From contig JAWSUZ010000006.1 of assembly GCA_033852165.1 (NCBI GenBank), positions 124,001 through 188,000 on the forward strand: a stretch of 64,000 nt of DNA. Reading direction: 5' to 3'. Positions 45,549-56,600 of the stretch are shown here, piece after piece (the first letter of the stretch is position 1; each line of letters starts with the position of its first letter). The translations under genes were made by a program, and so were the position numbers. The notes beneath the pieces were generated by a model. That model was not told where the DNA came from, searched no databases, and saw nothing but the letters and a program-made list of their open reading frames with translations. The DNA comes from Agarilytica sp033852165. Lineage in GTDB: Bacteria > Pseudomonadota > Gammaproteobacteria > Pseudomonadales > Cellvibrionaceae.

Positions 45549-45568
45549 TGCACACGAAATATTGGGTT

Positions 45569-46594
45569 TTATGAACCTTCTGGCGCGTCAGCCGCCAGAA
45601 TAATAGCCTGAGCCTCATCCACCATTTCAGCTGAACCAATATATAAAGGGCTACGCTCATGCAACTCCTGAGGCTTTAAGTCTAAAATACGATTAGAACC
45701 GTCAGTTGCTTTACCGCCCGCTTGCTCAGCAAGAAAGGCCATTGGATTACATTCGTATAGGATACGTAACTTACCCTTTGGCGCACCCGTATAAGCCGGA
45801 TAAATAAAGATGCCGCCTTTAATTAAGTTACGATGGAAATCCGCAACAAAAGATCCGACATAGCGCGCCTTATAAGGCTTACCAACGAGTGTACTGTGGC
45901 TTTTACAGTTATTAATATAGTTACTAATGCCTTCAGAAAAGTTGAGCGAATTACCCTCGTTAATCGAGTAAATCGAACCCTTTTCAGGAAAACGCATATT
46001 TTCATGGGACAAGTAGAACGTGCCAATCGAAGGATCAAAGGTAAAACCATTGACTCCACTGCCCGTGGTGTACACAAGCATAGTAGACGAACCGTAAATA
46101 ACGTAACCCGCTGCAACCTGTTCACAGCCCTTCTGTAAAAAATCGGCCAATTTTACGCCTTCATCTAACGGCGACAAACGCTTATAGATTGAGAAAATCG
46201 TCCCTACTGGAATATTCACATCAATATTTGATGAACCGTCAACCGGGTCCATTGCAATAATGTACTTACTGGCGATGCCGCGATTTTCAATACCGCAAAA
46301 CTCAATGAAATCCTCTTCTTCTTCAGAGGCAATACCGCAAACATTCCCACGCGCAGCGAGGGCTTGCTTGAACTTTTCATTGGCGTATAGATCCAGCTTC
46401 TGCTGATCTTCACCTTGAATATTTTCTTGACCAGCACTGCCGGTGATGTCAAGCAATCCAGCTTTGTTAATTTCCCTATGCACAATTTTTGCAGCTAAAG
46501 TGATCGCACCAAGAATCTGGCTCAAATCGCCGCGGGCTTCTGCTTCTGCTTGTTGCTGAATAATAAACTCACTCAGCGTTAATGGGTCTTTCAT
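45569..46594 (-). CDS. fbp: Class I fructose-1,6-bisphosphatase
   Basis: A 341-residue metal-dependent phosphatase that makes fructose-6-phosphate in gluconeogenesis. The metal motif is AMDPVDGSSNIDVN, preceded by ASEEEEDFIEF. YVGSFVADFHRNLIKGG and CNPMAFLAEQAGGKA are the substrate and AMP-site signatures. Length matches E. coli Fbp (332). It is separated from pckA by a terminator, so it is probably expressed from its own promoter. Confidence 0.96.
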   Translation of the reverse strand: MKDPLTLSEFIIQQQAEAEARGDLSQILGAITLAAKIVHREINKAGLLDITGSAGQENIQGEDQQKLDLYANEKFKQALAARGNVCGIASEEEEDFIEFCGIENRGIASKYIIAMDPVDGSSNIDVNIPVGTIFSIYKRLSPLDEGVKLADFLQKGCEQVAAGYVIYGSSTMLVYTTGSGVNGFTFDPSIGTFYLSHENMRFPEKGSIYSINEGNSLNFSEGISNYINNCKSHSTLVGKPYKARYVGSFVADFHRNLIKGGIFIYPAYTGAPKGKLRILYECNPMAFLAEQAGGKATDGSNRILDLKPQELHERSPLYIGSAEMVDEAQAIILAADAPEGS

Positions 46595-46630
46595 TGCCTA
46601 CCTCGGTAAACTTAAACATAAAATAAAGCA

Positions 46631-46657
46631 AAAAAAAGAGGCCTTAGCCTCTTTTTA
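46631..46657 (-). terminator. Rho-independent terminator of pckA
   Basis: The stem AAAGAGGC / GCCTCTTT with a CTTA loop is followed on the minus strand by a run of seven T. It lies 16 bases beyond the pckA stop. Confidence 0.8.
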
Positions 46658-46669
46658 CGGGCGATGTCT

Positions 46670-48280
46670 TTACAGTTGAGGGCCAGCGCTGACTAGCAGC
46701 TCACCGTGCTCAGAATCTGTAAACTTGGCAAAGTTATTGACAAATAACTCGGCAAGTTTCGTCGCTTTCTCGTCCCAGCCACTCGCATCATCATAAGCAT
46801 TACGAGGATCTAAGATCGCAGCATCAACACCTTCAATTTTTGTTGGCATAGCCAAACCAAAGTAAGGTAATTCAACCGAATCAGACTCATCAACACTGCC
46901 GTTCATGATCGCGTCGATAATGGCACGAGTAGCCGGTAAGCTAATGCGCTCGCCTTTACCGTTCCAGCCAGTATTAACCAAGTATGCCGTTGCACCAGAA
47001 GCCGTCATACGCTTCACCAACTCTTGAGCGTATTTAGTCGGGTGCAAAGACAAGAACGCCTGACCAAAACATGAAGAGAACGTTGGAGTCGGCTCGGTAA
47101 CACCCAGCTCAGTACCCGCAACCTTCGCAGTAAAACCACTTAAGTAGTGATATTGCGCCTGCTCTGGCGTTAAACAAGAAACAGGAGGTAACACACCAAA
47201 AGCATCGGCAGTTAAGAAGATAACCTTCTTAGCGTGGCCCGCTTTGCTCACAGGCTTAACGATGTTATCAATATGATAGATCGGGTAAGACACGCGAGTG
47301 TTCTCTGTTTTCGAGTTATCCTCGAAATCAATTTTGCCATCTTCAGCAACACTAACGTTTTCCAACAAAGCATCACGCTTAATAGCGCGATAGATCTCAG
47401 GTTCTTTTTCTGGATCAAGATTAATCGTTTTCGCGTAACAACCGCCTTCAAGGTTGAAAATACCGTCATCGTCCCATCCGTGCTCATCATCACCGATAAG
47501 CTCACGCTTAGGATCAGCAGAAAGAGTTGTTTTACCCGTTCCGGAAAGACCGAAGAACAAAGCAACGTCACCATCAACACCCACGTTGGCAGAACTGTGC
47601 ATAGACGCGATGCCTTGAAGCGGCAAAAAGTAGTTCATCATAGAGAACATACCTTTCTTCATCTCGCCGCCGTACCAAGTGCCGCCAATAAGCTGCATTT
47701 TCTCAGTAAGGTTAAACGCGACAAACGTCTTAGAGTTAAGACCTTGCTCTTGCCAATTCGGGTTACTTGCTTTTGAACCGTTCAATACGATGAAGTCTGG
47801 CTCAAATGTTTCAAGCTCTTCATCAGTCGGACGGATAAACATGTTCTTAACAAAGTGAGCCTGCCAAGCCACTTCCACAACAAACCTGACACGAAGGCAA
47901 GTGTTGCGGTTAGCACCACAGTAACCATCAACAATGAAAAGCTTTTTATCAGTCAATTCTTTAAGAACGGTCTGCTTTAATTCGCCCCAAACTTTTTGAG
48001 TGATCGGCTTGTTATCGTTTTTGTTGTGATCTGACGTCCACCACAATGTATCGCGGGTAACATCATCCATAACAATGTATTTATCTTTCGGAGAACGACC
48101 CGTGTACTTTCCGGTATCGACATTAACCGCACCGGTTTCAGTAACAACACCTTTTTCGTAACCGTGAAGACTTGAATCAGTCTCGGCCTCGTAAAGCTCT
48201 TCGTAACTTGGGTTATAAATAATGTTTTCGACACTGGGAATCCCCATGTCTTTGATAAAGGCGAGAATTTTTTCGTTCAT
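46670..48280 (-). CDS. pckA: Phosphoenolpyruvate carboxykinase (ATP)
   Basis: A 536-residue enzyme that converts oxaloacetate and ATP to phosphoenolpyruvate, the entry step of gluconeogenesis. The kinase-1a P-loop is GLSGTGKTTLSADP, the metal motif is GDDEHGWDDDGIFN, and YTGRSPKDKYIV binds substrate. VDGYCGANRNTCLRVRFV is another family signature. Full length (E. coli 540). It stands between fbp and glcB, in a row of gluconeogenic and glyoxylate-shunt genes, with its own terminator. Confidence 0.97.
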   Translation of the reverse strand: MNEKILAFIKDMGIPSVENIIYNPSYEELYEAETDSSLHGYEKGVVTETGAVNVDTGKYTGRSPKDKYIVMDDVTRDTLWWTSDHNKNDNKPITQKVWGELKQTVLKELTDKKLFIVDGYCGANRNTCLRVRFVVEVAWQAHFVKNMFIRPTDEELETFEPDFIVLNGSKASNPNWQEQGLNSKTFVAFNLTEKMQLIGGTWYGGEMKKGMFSMMNYFLPLQGIASMHSSANVGVDGDVALFFGLSGTGKTTLSADPKRELIGDDEHGWDDDGIFNLEGGCYAKTINLDPEKEPEIYRAIKRDALLENVSVAEDGKIDFEDNSKTENTRVSYPIYHIDNIVKPVSKAGHAKKVIFLTADAFGVLPPVSCLTPEQAQYHYLSGFTAKVAGTELGVTEPTPTFSSCFGQAFLSLHPTKYAQELVKRMTASGATAYLVNTGWNGKGERISLPATRAIIDAIMNGSVDESDSVELPYFGLAMPTKIEGVDAAILDPRNAYDDASGWDEKATKLAELFVNNFAKFTDSEHGELLVSAGPQL

Positions 48281-48373
48281 TGTCTTACCGCGTTGACTGT
48301 AGGTTCAAAGGTTAATATTCAAATTTTTTAATGCAGTGCTGACTAACTGTCCCCGGCTAGCCAGCGTAATTTA

Positions 48374-50620
48374 CTACTTCCCTGCTTTTTTCTGTTGGCG
48401 ATAGGCGTGAAGCAAAGGCTCCGTGTATCCACTGGGTTGTGTTTCACCCAAGAAGATCAAATCAGATGCCGCTTTAAACGCGATACTGTCTGACAAGTTA
48501 GCCGCCATCGGCACATAGGTTGGATCGTTTTTGTTTTGCCCATCAACAATGCTGGCCATACGCTCAAGCGCAGCTTCAACATCTTGCTTTGAACAAATAC
48601 CATGAAGCAGCCAGTTAGCAAGATGCTGGCTAGAGATACGCAATGTCGCGCGATCTTCCATAAGGCCTACATCATTAATATCGGGGACTTTCGAACAACC
48701 CACGCCGTCATCAATCCAGCGAACAACGTAGCCCAAGATGCCTTGGCAGTTGTTTTCAATCTCTGAACGAATCACATCTTGTGACAACGAAGATGGGTCG
48801 CTCATGACAGGAATTTCAATCAAATCGTTAAAGCTGGCTTCCATATCGCGGTCGGCACGGCTTGCGATTATTTTTTGTTGCGCAAATACATCAACCTGAT
48901 GGTAATGCGTCGCATGTAATACCGCTGCTGTTGGCGAAGGAACCCAAGCTGTGTTCGCGCCAGCTTTCGGATGGCCAATTTTAGCTTCAAGCATATCGGC
49001 CATACGATCTGGGATAGGCCACATACCTTTGCCAATTTGCGCTTTGCCAGGCAAACCACAGTCAATGCCCACATCAACGTTCCACAACTCGTAAGACTGA
49101 ATCCACGCCTGTGGCTTCATTTGAGTTTTCGGGATCATTGGGCCAGCTTTCATGCTGGTATGGATCTCATCACCGGTACGGTCAAGGAATCCGGTGTTAA
49201 TAAAGGCAACACGGTCAGACGCTTCTTTAATACACGCCTTCAAGTTAAGCGTCGTACGACGCTCTTCATCCATAATGCCCATTTTGATGCTAGAACGCTC
49301 TAGGCCAAGCAAATCTTCAACACGCTCAAACAAGGTGTTGGTCAATGCCGCTTCTTCAGGTCCGTGCATTTTAGGCTTAACAATGTAGATACTACCCTTA
49401 CGGGAGTTACTAACCGAACTATTGCCTTTAAGGTCATGCAGAGAGATCAAGCTAGTGATCACTCCATCCATAATACCTTCAGGAAGCTCTAACTGATCCG
49501 CATACAAAATCGCAGGGTTCGTCATCAAGTGACCAACGTTACGCACGAACAACAAAGAACGACCCGGTAACGTTAACGTAGAACCGTCTGCAGCCGTGTA
49601 TTCACGGTCAGCATTAAGTGTACGCGTTACAGTTTTGCCGCCTTTTTGAAAGCTTGCACTCAAAGTGCCTTTCGCCAAACCTAACCAGTTACTGTAAATC
49701 TCAATTTTATCTTCGGCATCAACCGCCGCGACCGAATCTTCACAATCCATAATGGTTGTAAGAGCAGCTTCCATCAATACGTCTTTTACGGATGCAGCAT
49801 CCGTCTTACCGATAGGCGATTTGCCATCGATTTGAATTTCAAAACGAAGTCCGTTATTCGACAATAATATGGCAACAGGACTAGCGGCTTCACCTTGGAA
49901 TCCTAAAAATTTGTCTTTCTGCTCTAAGCCAGTAGTAGAGCCATTCGCCAGCTCAACAACCAACTGACCATCTTCAACACGGTAAGCAACGGAATCTTTG
50001 TGTGAACCGCCCGTTAGAGGAACAGCTTCATCAAGGAAAGTACGCGCATATGCGACAACGGCTTGAGCACGTTTTTCATTAAATCCTTTACCTGGAGCCA
50101 ACTCGCCTTCTTCAGAGATGGCGTCTGTGCCATAAAGCGCATCGTACAAACTACCCCAGCGGGCGTTGGCAGCGTTCAAGGCGAAACGGGAATTTTTTAC
50201 GGGAACAACAAGTTGAGGACCGGCTTGTGTCGCAATTTCATCATCGACATTGCTCGTCGTGATGGTGAAGTCATCAACCGCAGGAACTAAATAGCCAATG
50301 GAAACCAAAAAGGCTTTGTACTCAGCTTTATCAATCGCCTTGCCAGCACGTTCGGTGTGCCACTGGTCGATTTGCGCTTGTAGCGTTTCACGGACTTCAA
50401 GTAACGCGCGATTCTTCGGCGCTAGATCCTTTACGATCTCACTAAAACCTTGCCAAAAACCGTCAACGCTTAAGCCTGTACCTGGAATCGCTTCTTCATC
50501 GATAAAGGTCTTAAGATTGGCATCGACCCAAAGGCCAGACACTTGTTGATAAGCGCCGAGATCGGTCACTTTATTCGGTGTATTTTGAGCTACTGCGTCG
50601 GTATTAGTTGTTTGAGTCAC
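48374..50620 (-). CDS. glcB: Malate synthase G
   Basis: A 748-residue enzyme that condenses glyoxylate with acetyl-CoA, completing the glyoxylate shunt or glycolate use. It is somewhat longer than the E. coli protein (723). The N-terminus carries the isoform G start (YQQVSGLWVDANLKTFIDEE), the barrel holds TTIMDCEDSVAAVDAEDK and SIKMGIMDEERRTTLNLKAC, and AGANTAWVPSPTAAVLHATH is the C-terminal signature. A LysR regulator is encoded just upstream in the same direction. Isocitrate lyase is not in the window. Confidence 0.97.
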   Translation of the reverse strand: MTQTTNTDAVAQNTPNKVTDLGAYQQVSGLWVDANLKTFIDEEAIPGTGLSVDGFWQGFSEIVKDLAPKNRALLEVRETLQAQIDQWHTERAGKAIDKAEYKAFLVSIGYLVPAVDDFTITTSNVDDEIATQAGPQLVVPVKNSRFALNAANARWGSLYDALYGTDAISEEGELAPGKGFNEKRAQAVVAYARTFLDEAVPLTGGSHKDSVAYRVEDGQLVVELANGSTTGLEQKDKFLGFQGEAASPVAILLSNNGLRFEIQIDGKSPIGKTDAASVKDVLMEAALTTIMDCEDSVAAVDAEDKIEIYSNWLGLAKGTLSASFQKGGKTVTRTLNADREYTAADGSTLTLPGRSLLFVRNVGHLMTNPAILYADQLELPEGIMDGVITSLISLHDLKGNSSVSNSRKGSIYIVKPKMHGPEEAALTNTLFERVEDLLGLERSSIKMGIMDEERRTTLNLKACIKEASDRVAFINTGFLDRTGDEIHTSMKAGPMIPKTQMKPQAWIQSYELWNVDVGIDCGLPGKAQIGKGMWPIPDRMADMLEAKIGHPKAGANTAWVPSPTAAVLHATHYHQVDVFAQQKIIASRADRDMEASFNDLIEIPVMSDPSSLSQDVIRSEIENNCQGILGYVVRWIDDGVGCSKVPDINDVGLMEDRATLRISSQHLANWLLHGICSKQDVEAALERMASIVDGQNKNDPTYVPMAANLSDSIAFKAASDLIFLGETQPSGYTEPLLHAYRQQKKAGK

Positions 50621-50655
50621 AATAAAATTCCAGTCTTAATTCAAGAGATCGCGCG

Positions 50656-50685
50656 ATTCTATTGACAAAGGCATAATTAATACAA
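50656..50685 (-). promoter_or_regulatory. Candidate sigma-70 promoter of glcB
   Basis: On the minus strand TTGTAT (-35) and TAGAAT (-10) are separated by 18 bases, with the -10 about 36 bases before the glcB start. A small inverted repeat AGGTG-AATA-CACCT lies just upstream at 50714-50727 and could be an operator for the adjacent LysR protein. This is motif evidence only. Confidence 0.4.
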
Positions 50686-50747
50686 TTTATGTTTATTATT
50701 CTGTGCATCACTCAGGTGAATACACCTCACTCAAAGAGGCCGTCATT

Positions 50748-51683
50748 CTAATACTTCCTAGCGACTTCAGCTACCGTTCTGCGAAACCATCTGTGTGCTG
50801 AATTGTGATGAAGTAATCCACTCCACGCCATATTGAGTTCCATCTCTGGAATTTCGAAGGGTGGCGGCAAAAACACGAGGTTTGGATTACCCTCATTCAT
50901 GCGTGCTGCGCGGGTTGGAATCGTCAACACCAAGTCCTTATCTTCGACCATTAACATGGCCGCCTGATAGTGCCGAGTGAAGACTTTAATGTTACGTTTC
51001 TTGCCCAGTTTATTCAGGGTTACGTCCACCCAGCCCAGGCGCTGTATGTCTTCCGGGTTAACACCAACTCCCACCCCCATACCAGTTTTACTTACCCATA
51101 TATGCTGGGCAGCGGTATAACTGCCCAAATCAAAATTATTGGCAATCGGATTCTCTTTCCATAGCATGCAAGTAAAGCTGTCGGTCCACAATACCGAGGT
51201 ATGAAACGAGTCCGGCAACACATCAAAACGGTTGATAACAAAATCAATATGGCCCTGCTCCACATCCTGATAACTGACATCACTTGGGGTCATGATATCG
51301 ATCACAATATTGGGGGCTTCTTTCCGCAAATAATTCAGCAATTCTGGAATGAGGGTAGATTCAGCATAGTCACTCACCGCAATACGGAATAACTTATCGC
51401 TTTCTAGCGGATTGAACTCCTGAACCGGGCGCACGACGCGCTCGACATGCAGAATTAACTCACGGACCTCCGGCTCCAGCAATTTCGCCCGCTCGGTTGG
51501 CTTCATGCCCTCGCTGGTCCTGACTAACAAAGGATCATCAAATTGCAGACGTAAGCGCTTAAGCGTGTTAGACATTGCAGGCTGAGTAATGCCTAAAAAG
51601 TCAGCAGCCTGAGTCACACTCCTTTCTTTGAGCAAAATATTGAGAGCGACCAAAAGGTTAAGGTCCATACCATGAAGATTCAT
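50748..51683 (-). CDS. LysR-family transcriptional regulator
   Basis: A 311-residue regulator. Residues 1-65 are the winged helix-turn-helix DNA-binding domain (LLKERSVTQAADFLGITQPAMSNTLKRL); residues 90-300 are the substrate-binding domain. The N-terminus MNLHGMDLNLLVALNILL is of the NodD/LinR subgroup. It lies upstream of glcB on the same strand, about 127 bases away, so it could regulate malate synthase. The usual divergent LysR arrangement is absent. A TATAAT at 51722-51727 (minus) is a candidate promoter. Confidence 0.92.
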   Translation of the reverse strand: MNLHGMDLNLLVALNILLKERSVTQAADFLGITQPAMSNTLKRLRLQFDDPLLVRTSEGMKPTERAKLLEPEVRELILHVERVVRPVQEFNPLESDKLFRIAVSDYAESTLIPELLNYLRKEAPNIVIDIMTPSDVSYQDVEQGHIDFVINRFDVLPDSFHTSVLWTDSFTCMLWKENPIANNFDLGSYTAAQHIWVSKTGMGVGVGVNPEDIQRLGWVDVTLNKLGKKRNIKVFTRHYQAAMLMVEDKDLVLTIPTRAARMNEGNPNLVFLPPPFEIPEMELNMAWSGLLHHNSAHRWFRRTVAEVARKY

Positions 51684-51772
51684 GAAAAAAATACCTAGCC
51701 ATGTGCATATAATTTAGATTAATTATACCCGCAAATCGAAGACTCGCGAACCGGTATATCCAAGTAGAACCA

Positions 51773-51800
51773 AAAATGCCCTCGAACAGGAGGGCATTAA
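51773..51800 (-). terminator. Rho-independent terminator of aceK
   Basis: The 6-bp stem GCCCTC / GAGGGC with flanking AT pairs and a GAACAG loop is followed on the minus strand by a T-run. It lies about 70 bases beyond the aceK stop. Confidence 0.75.
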
Positions 51801-51870
51801 AAGGAGGTTGAAAGGCTACAACAGAACTTAAGCGTCCGACGTCCCGATCAACAGGCACCAGCAACAAAGA

Positions 51871-53649
51871 CTAATCAACGTTCACCAGATCTTCAAAACA
51901 ATTACAAAAGCGCGTTTCTTCAGGGTAAGGAAAGACATTCTGGTAAATGCCCTTTCTGATCAGCGACTGAGTTTCCTGCCAATACGTTGCGTCCAATAGA
52001 TCGGCATGACGATCCATAAAAGGCTTTCGATACTCTGGTTTGATCAAGACAAAACTCAAAAACTGCTCAGGAAAGACATCCTGTGTTCCCACGTGATACC
52101 AAGGCGCAGCCGACATTTCCTCTTCTTCCGTACGCGCTGCCGGAATCTTACGGAAGTTCATATCCGTTAAGTATTCGATTTCATCGTAATCGTAGAACAC
52201 CACACGACCATGTCGAGAAACACCGAAGTTCTTCAATAGCATATCGCCAGGAAAGATATTCACTGCCAGCATATGCTTGATCGCATCACCATAATCATAG
52301 ATGGCATCCCGCACTTGAGACGGGGTGGCATGCTGCAAGTAGATATTCAGCGGTGTCATACGACGCTCAAGGTACAAGTGCTTGATCACCACACAATCAC
52401 CTTCCATGGTGATTTTGGACGGAGCCACTCTCACCAAGTAATCATAAAGTTCATCGGAAAAACGCGAGCGAGGCAACGCAACATCGGAATACTCCAAGGT
52501 ATCCGCCATACGGCCAACACGGTCATGAAGCTTGACCAGGGTGTACTTTTCCCGAATTTTTCTTTCCGTGGTTTCTTTTTCCGGGGGAAATTCATCTTTA
52601 ATCAACTTAAAGACATAAGGGAACGACTGCAGCGTAAACACCGCCATAACCATCCCTTCAATGCCAGGCGCTTGCACCAAGTTATCGGTGCTATTTTCCA
52701 GGTGTTCCAAAAGTTCACGGTAGAATTGTGTTTTACCGTGCTTCTGAAACCCGATGTGGGTATAAAGTTCTGTTCGCGATTTACGCAATAACAATCGCTG
52801 AAGAAAGCTCACCATGGCCGCCGGAGAATCCGTCTCAACCATGAAATAGGCCCGCGCAAAGCCGAACAAGACATTGAGTTCTTCGTTATCCAATACCAAG
52901 GTATCGAGATACAAAGCCCCACTTTCATTATTAATAACGGGGATAGAGAAAGGCTGATCACCATAATCCGTCACGATACGACCAATGATGTAGGCAGCCT
53001 TACTGCGAAAAAATGGTTTTTTAATAACGTCGAAACGAAACTCCGTTTGCTTATTAACCTCATATCGAGAAGCATTAATGTAACGCTTCAACACAAACTG
53101 GACATCACGATCTAAGTCTTCAAAAGGTAATCCAAAGTCATAATCGAGTACAATTTTCTTTAATGTCGCTAACGTATCTTTCGCATGACAGTCATAACTT
53201 TTGATAATCGGCGATTGCACACGAATATCACTGAACGAAATCGAGGAACGAATAAAAATATTATTATTGTTGTAATAACTGCGGTGATGAATACGGCAAA
53301 ACACCGAATTGTAATAACTCTCTGCCAACTTAGGTTGCTTATGCGCCTTCAGTTGCTTGGCATAACAGCTTTTCACTTCCTTCCATAAGCTTTCATCTCC
53401 CAAGTCGTCACGGTGCTCAAAAACCTTACTGAGCTTACCTGCCGTTTCACCAATCCGAATATCATAACCTTGAATACGATTCTTCGACGCTTCTTGAATC
53501 CCCCGCCAATCGGCCAGTTCAAAAAACTTGGCCGCCTGTTCCGTATATTGATTAAATACGCGAAAGTGGCGAGCAAAACCACTAAGAATCATAGAGGCGA
53601 TTTTTTCAATCAATTCTTCTTGGCTCAGGTGAGTAACACTAGTAGTCAT
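51871..53649 (-). CDS. aceK: Isocitrate dehydrogenase kinase/phosphatase
   Basis: A 592-residue bifunctional enzyme that phosphorylates and dephosphorylates isocitrate dehydrogenase, setting the split between the TCA cycle and the glyoxylate shunt. It is a little longer than E. coli AceK (578). IEGMVMAVFTLQSFPYVFKL is the nucleotide site with the conserved Lys, and HDRVGRMADTLEYSD and GRVVFYDYDEIEYLTDMNFR are family signatures, the latter with the catalytic Asp. Its start overlaps the end of the AddA-like gene by 11 bases, so it is expressed with a DNA-repair operon rather than with aceBA. Confidence 0.97.
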   Translation of the reverse strand: MTTSVTHLSQEELIEKIASMILSGFARHFRVFNQYTEQAAKFFELADWRGIQEASKNRIQGYDIRIGETAGKLSKVFEHRDDLGDESLWKEVKSCYAKQLKAHKQPKLAESYYNSVFCRIHHRSYYNNNNIFIRSSISFSDIRVQSPIIKSYDCHAKDTLATLKKIVLDYDFGLPFEDLDRDVQFVLKRYINASRYEVNKQTEFRFDVIKKPFFRSKAAYIIGRIVTDYGDQPFSIPVINNESGALYLDTLVLDNEELNVLFGFARAYFMVETDSPAAMVSFLQRLLLRKSRTELYTHIGFQKHGKTQFYRELLEHLENSTDNLVQAPGIEGMVMAVFTLQSFPYVFKLIKDEFPPEKETTERKIREKYTLVKLHDRVGRMADTLEYSDVALPRSRFSDELYDYLVRVAPSKITMEGDCVVIKHLYLERRMTPLNIYLQHATPSQVRDAIYDYGDAIKHMLAVNIFPGDMLLKNFGVSRHGRVVFYDYDEIEYLTDMNFRKIPAARTEEEEMSAAPWYHVGTQDVFPEQFLSFVLIKPEYRKPFMDRHADLLDATYWQETQSLIRKGIYQNVFPYPEETRFCNCFEDLVNVD

Positions 53650-56600
53650 ATTCGATCCAGCTGCCTGTCATAGGAAAATAGAGTGCAAGTTTAATGTCGT
53701 TATAGCCCAATTTATCCACGGTGTTTTTATAGCGCAACATAACGTCTCGATATTCATCTAACTCCGCCTGAATAAACGCCTCCATCGATTGACCAGAATT
53801 GGGCTGACTGGTTTTATAATCGATAATCCAGGTTGTACTGCCATCATACAGCAATAAGTCCACAATCAATTGACGCTCACCCGATGATGAAGAGGACGAG
53901 GAAACAGAAGAAGAAACCGTCATCGCAAACTCTGCACAGCGTTTAGGATGCGTATCGGCAAACATCCAATGCTTATCCGTATCATTGCAAACACCCCGAA
54001 TCACTGCCTGAGACTGCTCCACGGCTTGCACCAACTTCCCACGCTCAACTCCCATCGACGCCAAAATACGCCCCCAGGATGCCGCTTCAGATTCCAGCCC
54101 TCCATCAATCCAGCCTTGCAGTTGCGACATCGTCAACGACTTAAATAAACGATGGACAAAAGTACCGACAATCCTCGGCGTCACATCCGCCCACTCAATG
54201 GATACCGGCTGCACATTACTGTGAGAAAAATAAGGGATATAGCTTTCAAGTAATGCACCCTCATTTAACTCGGGACACTGCCAGCTCATCGGCAAGCGTT
54301 GAAATGAAGGGAGGTCTTCACCGCTCACAGCCTCACCGGCCGACGCTTCTGTTCTTTGCAAAACCCTTACCCCAGATTCAACCGCCTTCCAAATAGGCGA
54401 AAGCAATGAACTCTGGGACGGAGGCTTCACAACTGAGGCATCTTTTTTATCAGAGTTGAGATGAGCCATTAAATGCAAACGTTTACGCGCACGCGTGCAG
54501 GCCACATACAGCAAACGACACGTCTCATTCGACTCACGCCGTTTTGCCTGCCAAGCCAAATGCGTTTCAACCGGATCTTTATCCTTACCACTGCTGGTAA
54601 TCGTCGACAAAAGCAGCGAGGTCTCGCCGTCATCAGACAAACGCTCATACCAGCGCAGTAGCTCAGGTTCATTACTGCGAGGCGATCGCTGTAATGACGG
54701 CACAATCACAGAATCAAACTCCAAGCCCTTAGATTTGTGAATCGTCATAATTTGCAAACGGTCATCGCTGTCGGGGTCGGGCAATAAAAATAATTTTTGC
54801 ACAGCCTTATCCAACACATCATGCCGAGCTAACACACGATCAACATCCAACTTTTCTAACAACGAAAAAAACAGCATCGCATTGTTTTTTTCTTGCGGAG
54901 TGGATAAACACGAAGGCCCACCTAAGGCCAACCACACTCCCTCAATCCATTGACGCAGTGATTTTCGATGTGATTGTTCCAAGCCACTTTGCAACACCGC
55001 GCTTACACGCAATAAACGTGAACGACCATCCGGTGTTAATGCCTCGTTGCCCGATTCGCCTGCAACAGAACTGGGCGCAAACATATCCTCTTGAACAACT
55101 TCATGATTCGCAGAAGCATTGGCTTTACTTTCTGAATGCAGTACCCGCGACATTTGCTGCTGAACCGTTAAGGGGTGCTTTTCCTCACCCTCATTCTGAG
55201 CCGTCGCAACCGCTTCTAGATCCACCAAGGTCAAACCACTCCAGGGTGCACGAAGAACCGATAGCCAAGCAATCCGATTCGCGGGCCGCAATAAGGCATG
55301 CGTTAAGGCCATCAAATCTTGAATAACAATGTGGCCAGCCAACGGCTCTAAATCCACCGCACGATATGTTAACCCTGCGGCATCCAATGCCGGTGTGATA
55401 TGCGCAATATGATTACGGTTGCGAACCAGAATACCGATACTGCCATCGGGGTCTTCACTTTGGGCATGCTGTATTAACTCTACCACTTTAGCCGCTTCGT
55501 CTTCCGGCGAAGTGCCATTGGCAAAACCATGCACCGCAATCCCGTCATCAACACTCGTTTGATTAAATGCAACTGAAGAGGAGTAAGCCACCGCCCCCAC
55601 AGAAATATCATTTACCTGCGGAAAGGACGCGCTAAAAACTTGATTAATCCATTCCACCACATTCGCTTCCGAACGAAAATTCGTGCTTAAGCGCAAAGGC
55701 GTTAACGCAACGTCCCCCAAGCCCTGGTCAATACACCGCAAAAATAATCCGACATTCGCGCCACGAAAACCATAGATAGACTGCATCGCATCACCGACGC
55801 AAAACATCGTTCGGCCATCATCAATTTCCCAGCCCCCTGTTAACGACTGCAACAATTCAATTTGTGCTGGCGAAGTATCTTGAAACTCATCGACCAAAAT
55901 ATGCTGCATACGGTAATCGAGTGCTAAAGCCAAATCACTGGGATCATCCAGTTTACCCAAAGCCGTTCGCGCCTTTAAACTGATCTCAGAAAAATCAACC
56001 GCATTCTTTTCTTGAAAGGTCACGCTTAAATAAGCACTTAACACTGGCAAAATCTGAACCACAGCAACCAATAATTCTCGCTGCTCGTCGGCGTAATGCA
56101 TACTCGGCAAATTGCGCATATCCAGCAATAAGGAATGCAGCCCTGCCACATCACTTAAGGTTTTAATCAGCGCGATACTCGCCTGCTTTTTTTCTTTAAA
56201 ACTCTTCTTCTCTGCCGCACCTTCACCAGCGGGAAAACCACAACGCTTATCGACGGTTTTACGCCATCCGCCCGTACCGGTCAGCAAGACATGAATCAAA
56301 CCTAACCATTGCTCAACTCCCTCTTCCGATGCATCGGGTAATTCACCCGATTCCATTCCTAAATTCAGGCAACACAAGGTCGGTGATTCGGCCTGCATAT
56401 TGTGTAAATTACTCGCCGCAAAAGCTCCATGCTCCAATAAGCGCGGGTGATACTCCTCTGGAATACAAGATAATAATTGCTCGACGGTTTCAAACCGCAC
56501 CGATTGCAAATTATCTTCCAACGCTTGCAGAACCGAATTCACATCGGAACCCGAACCCAGCAACGGCAACCACGCCTCGCGCTGCGCCAGCATACGAATT

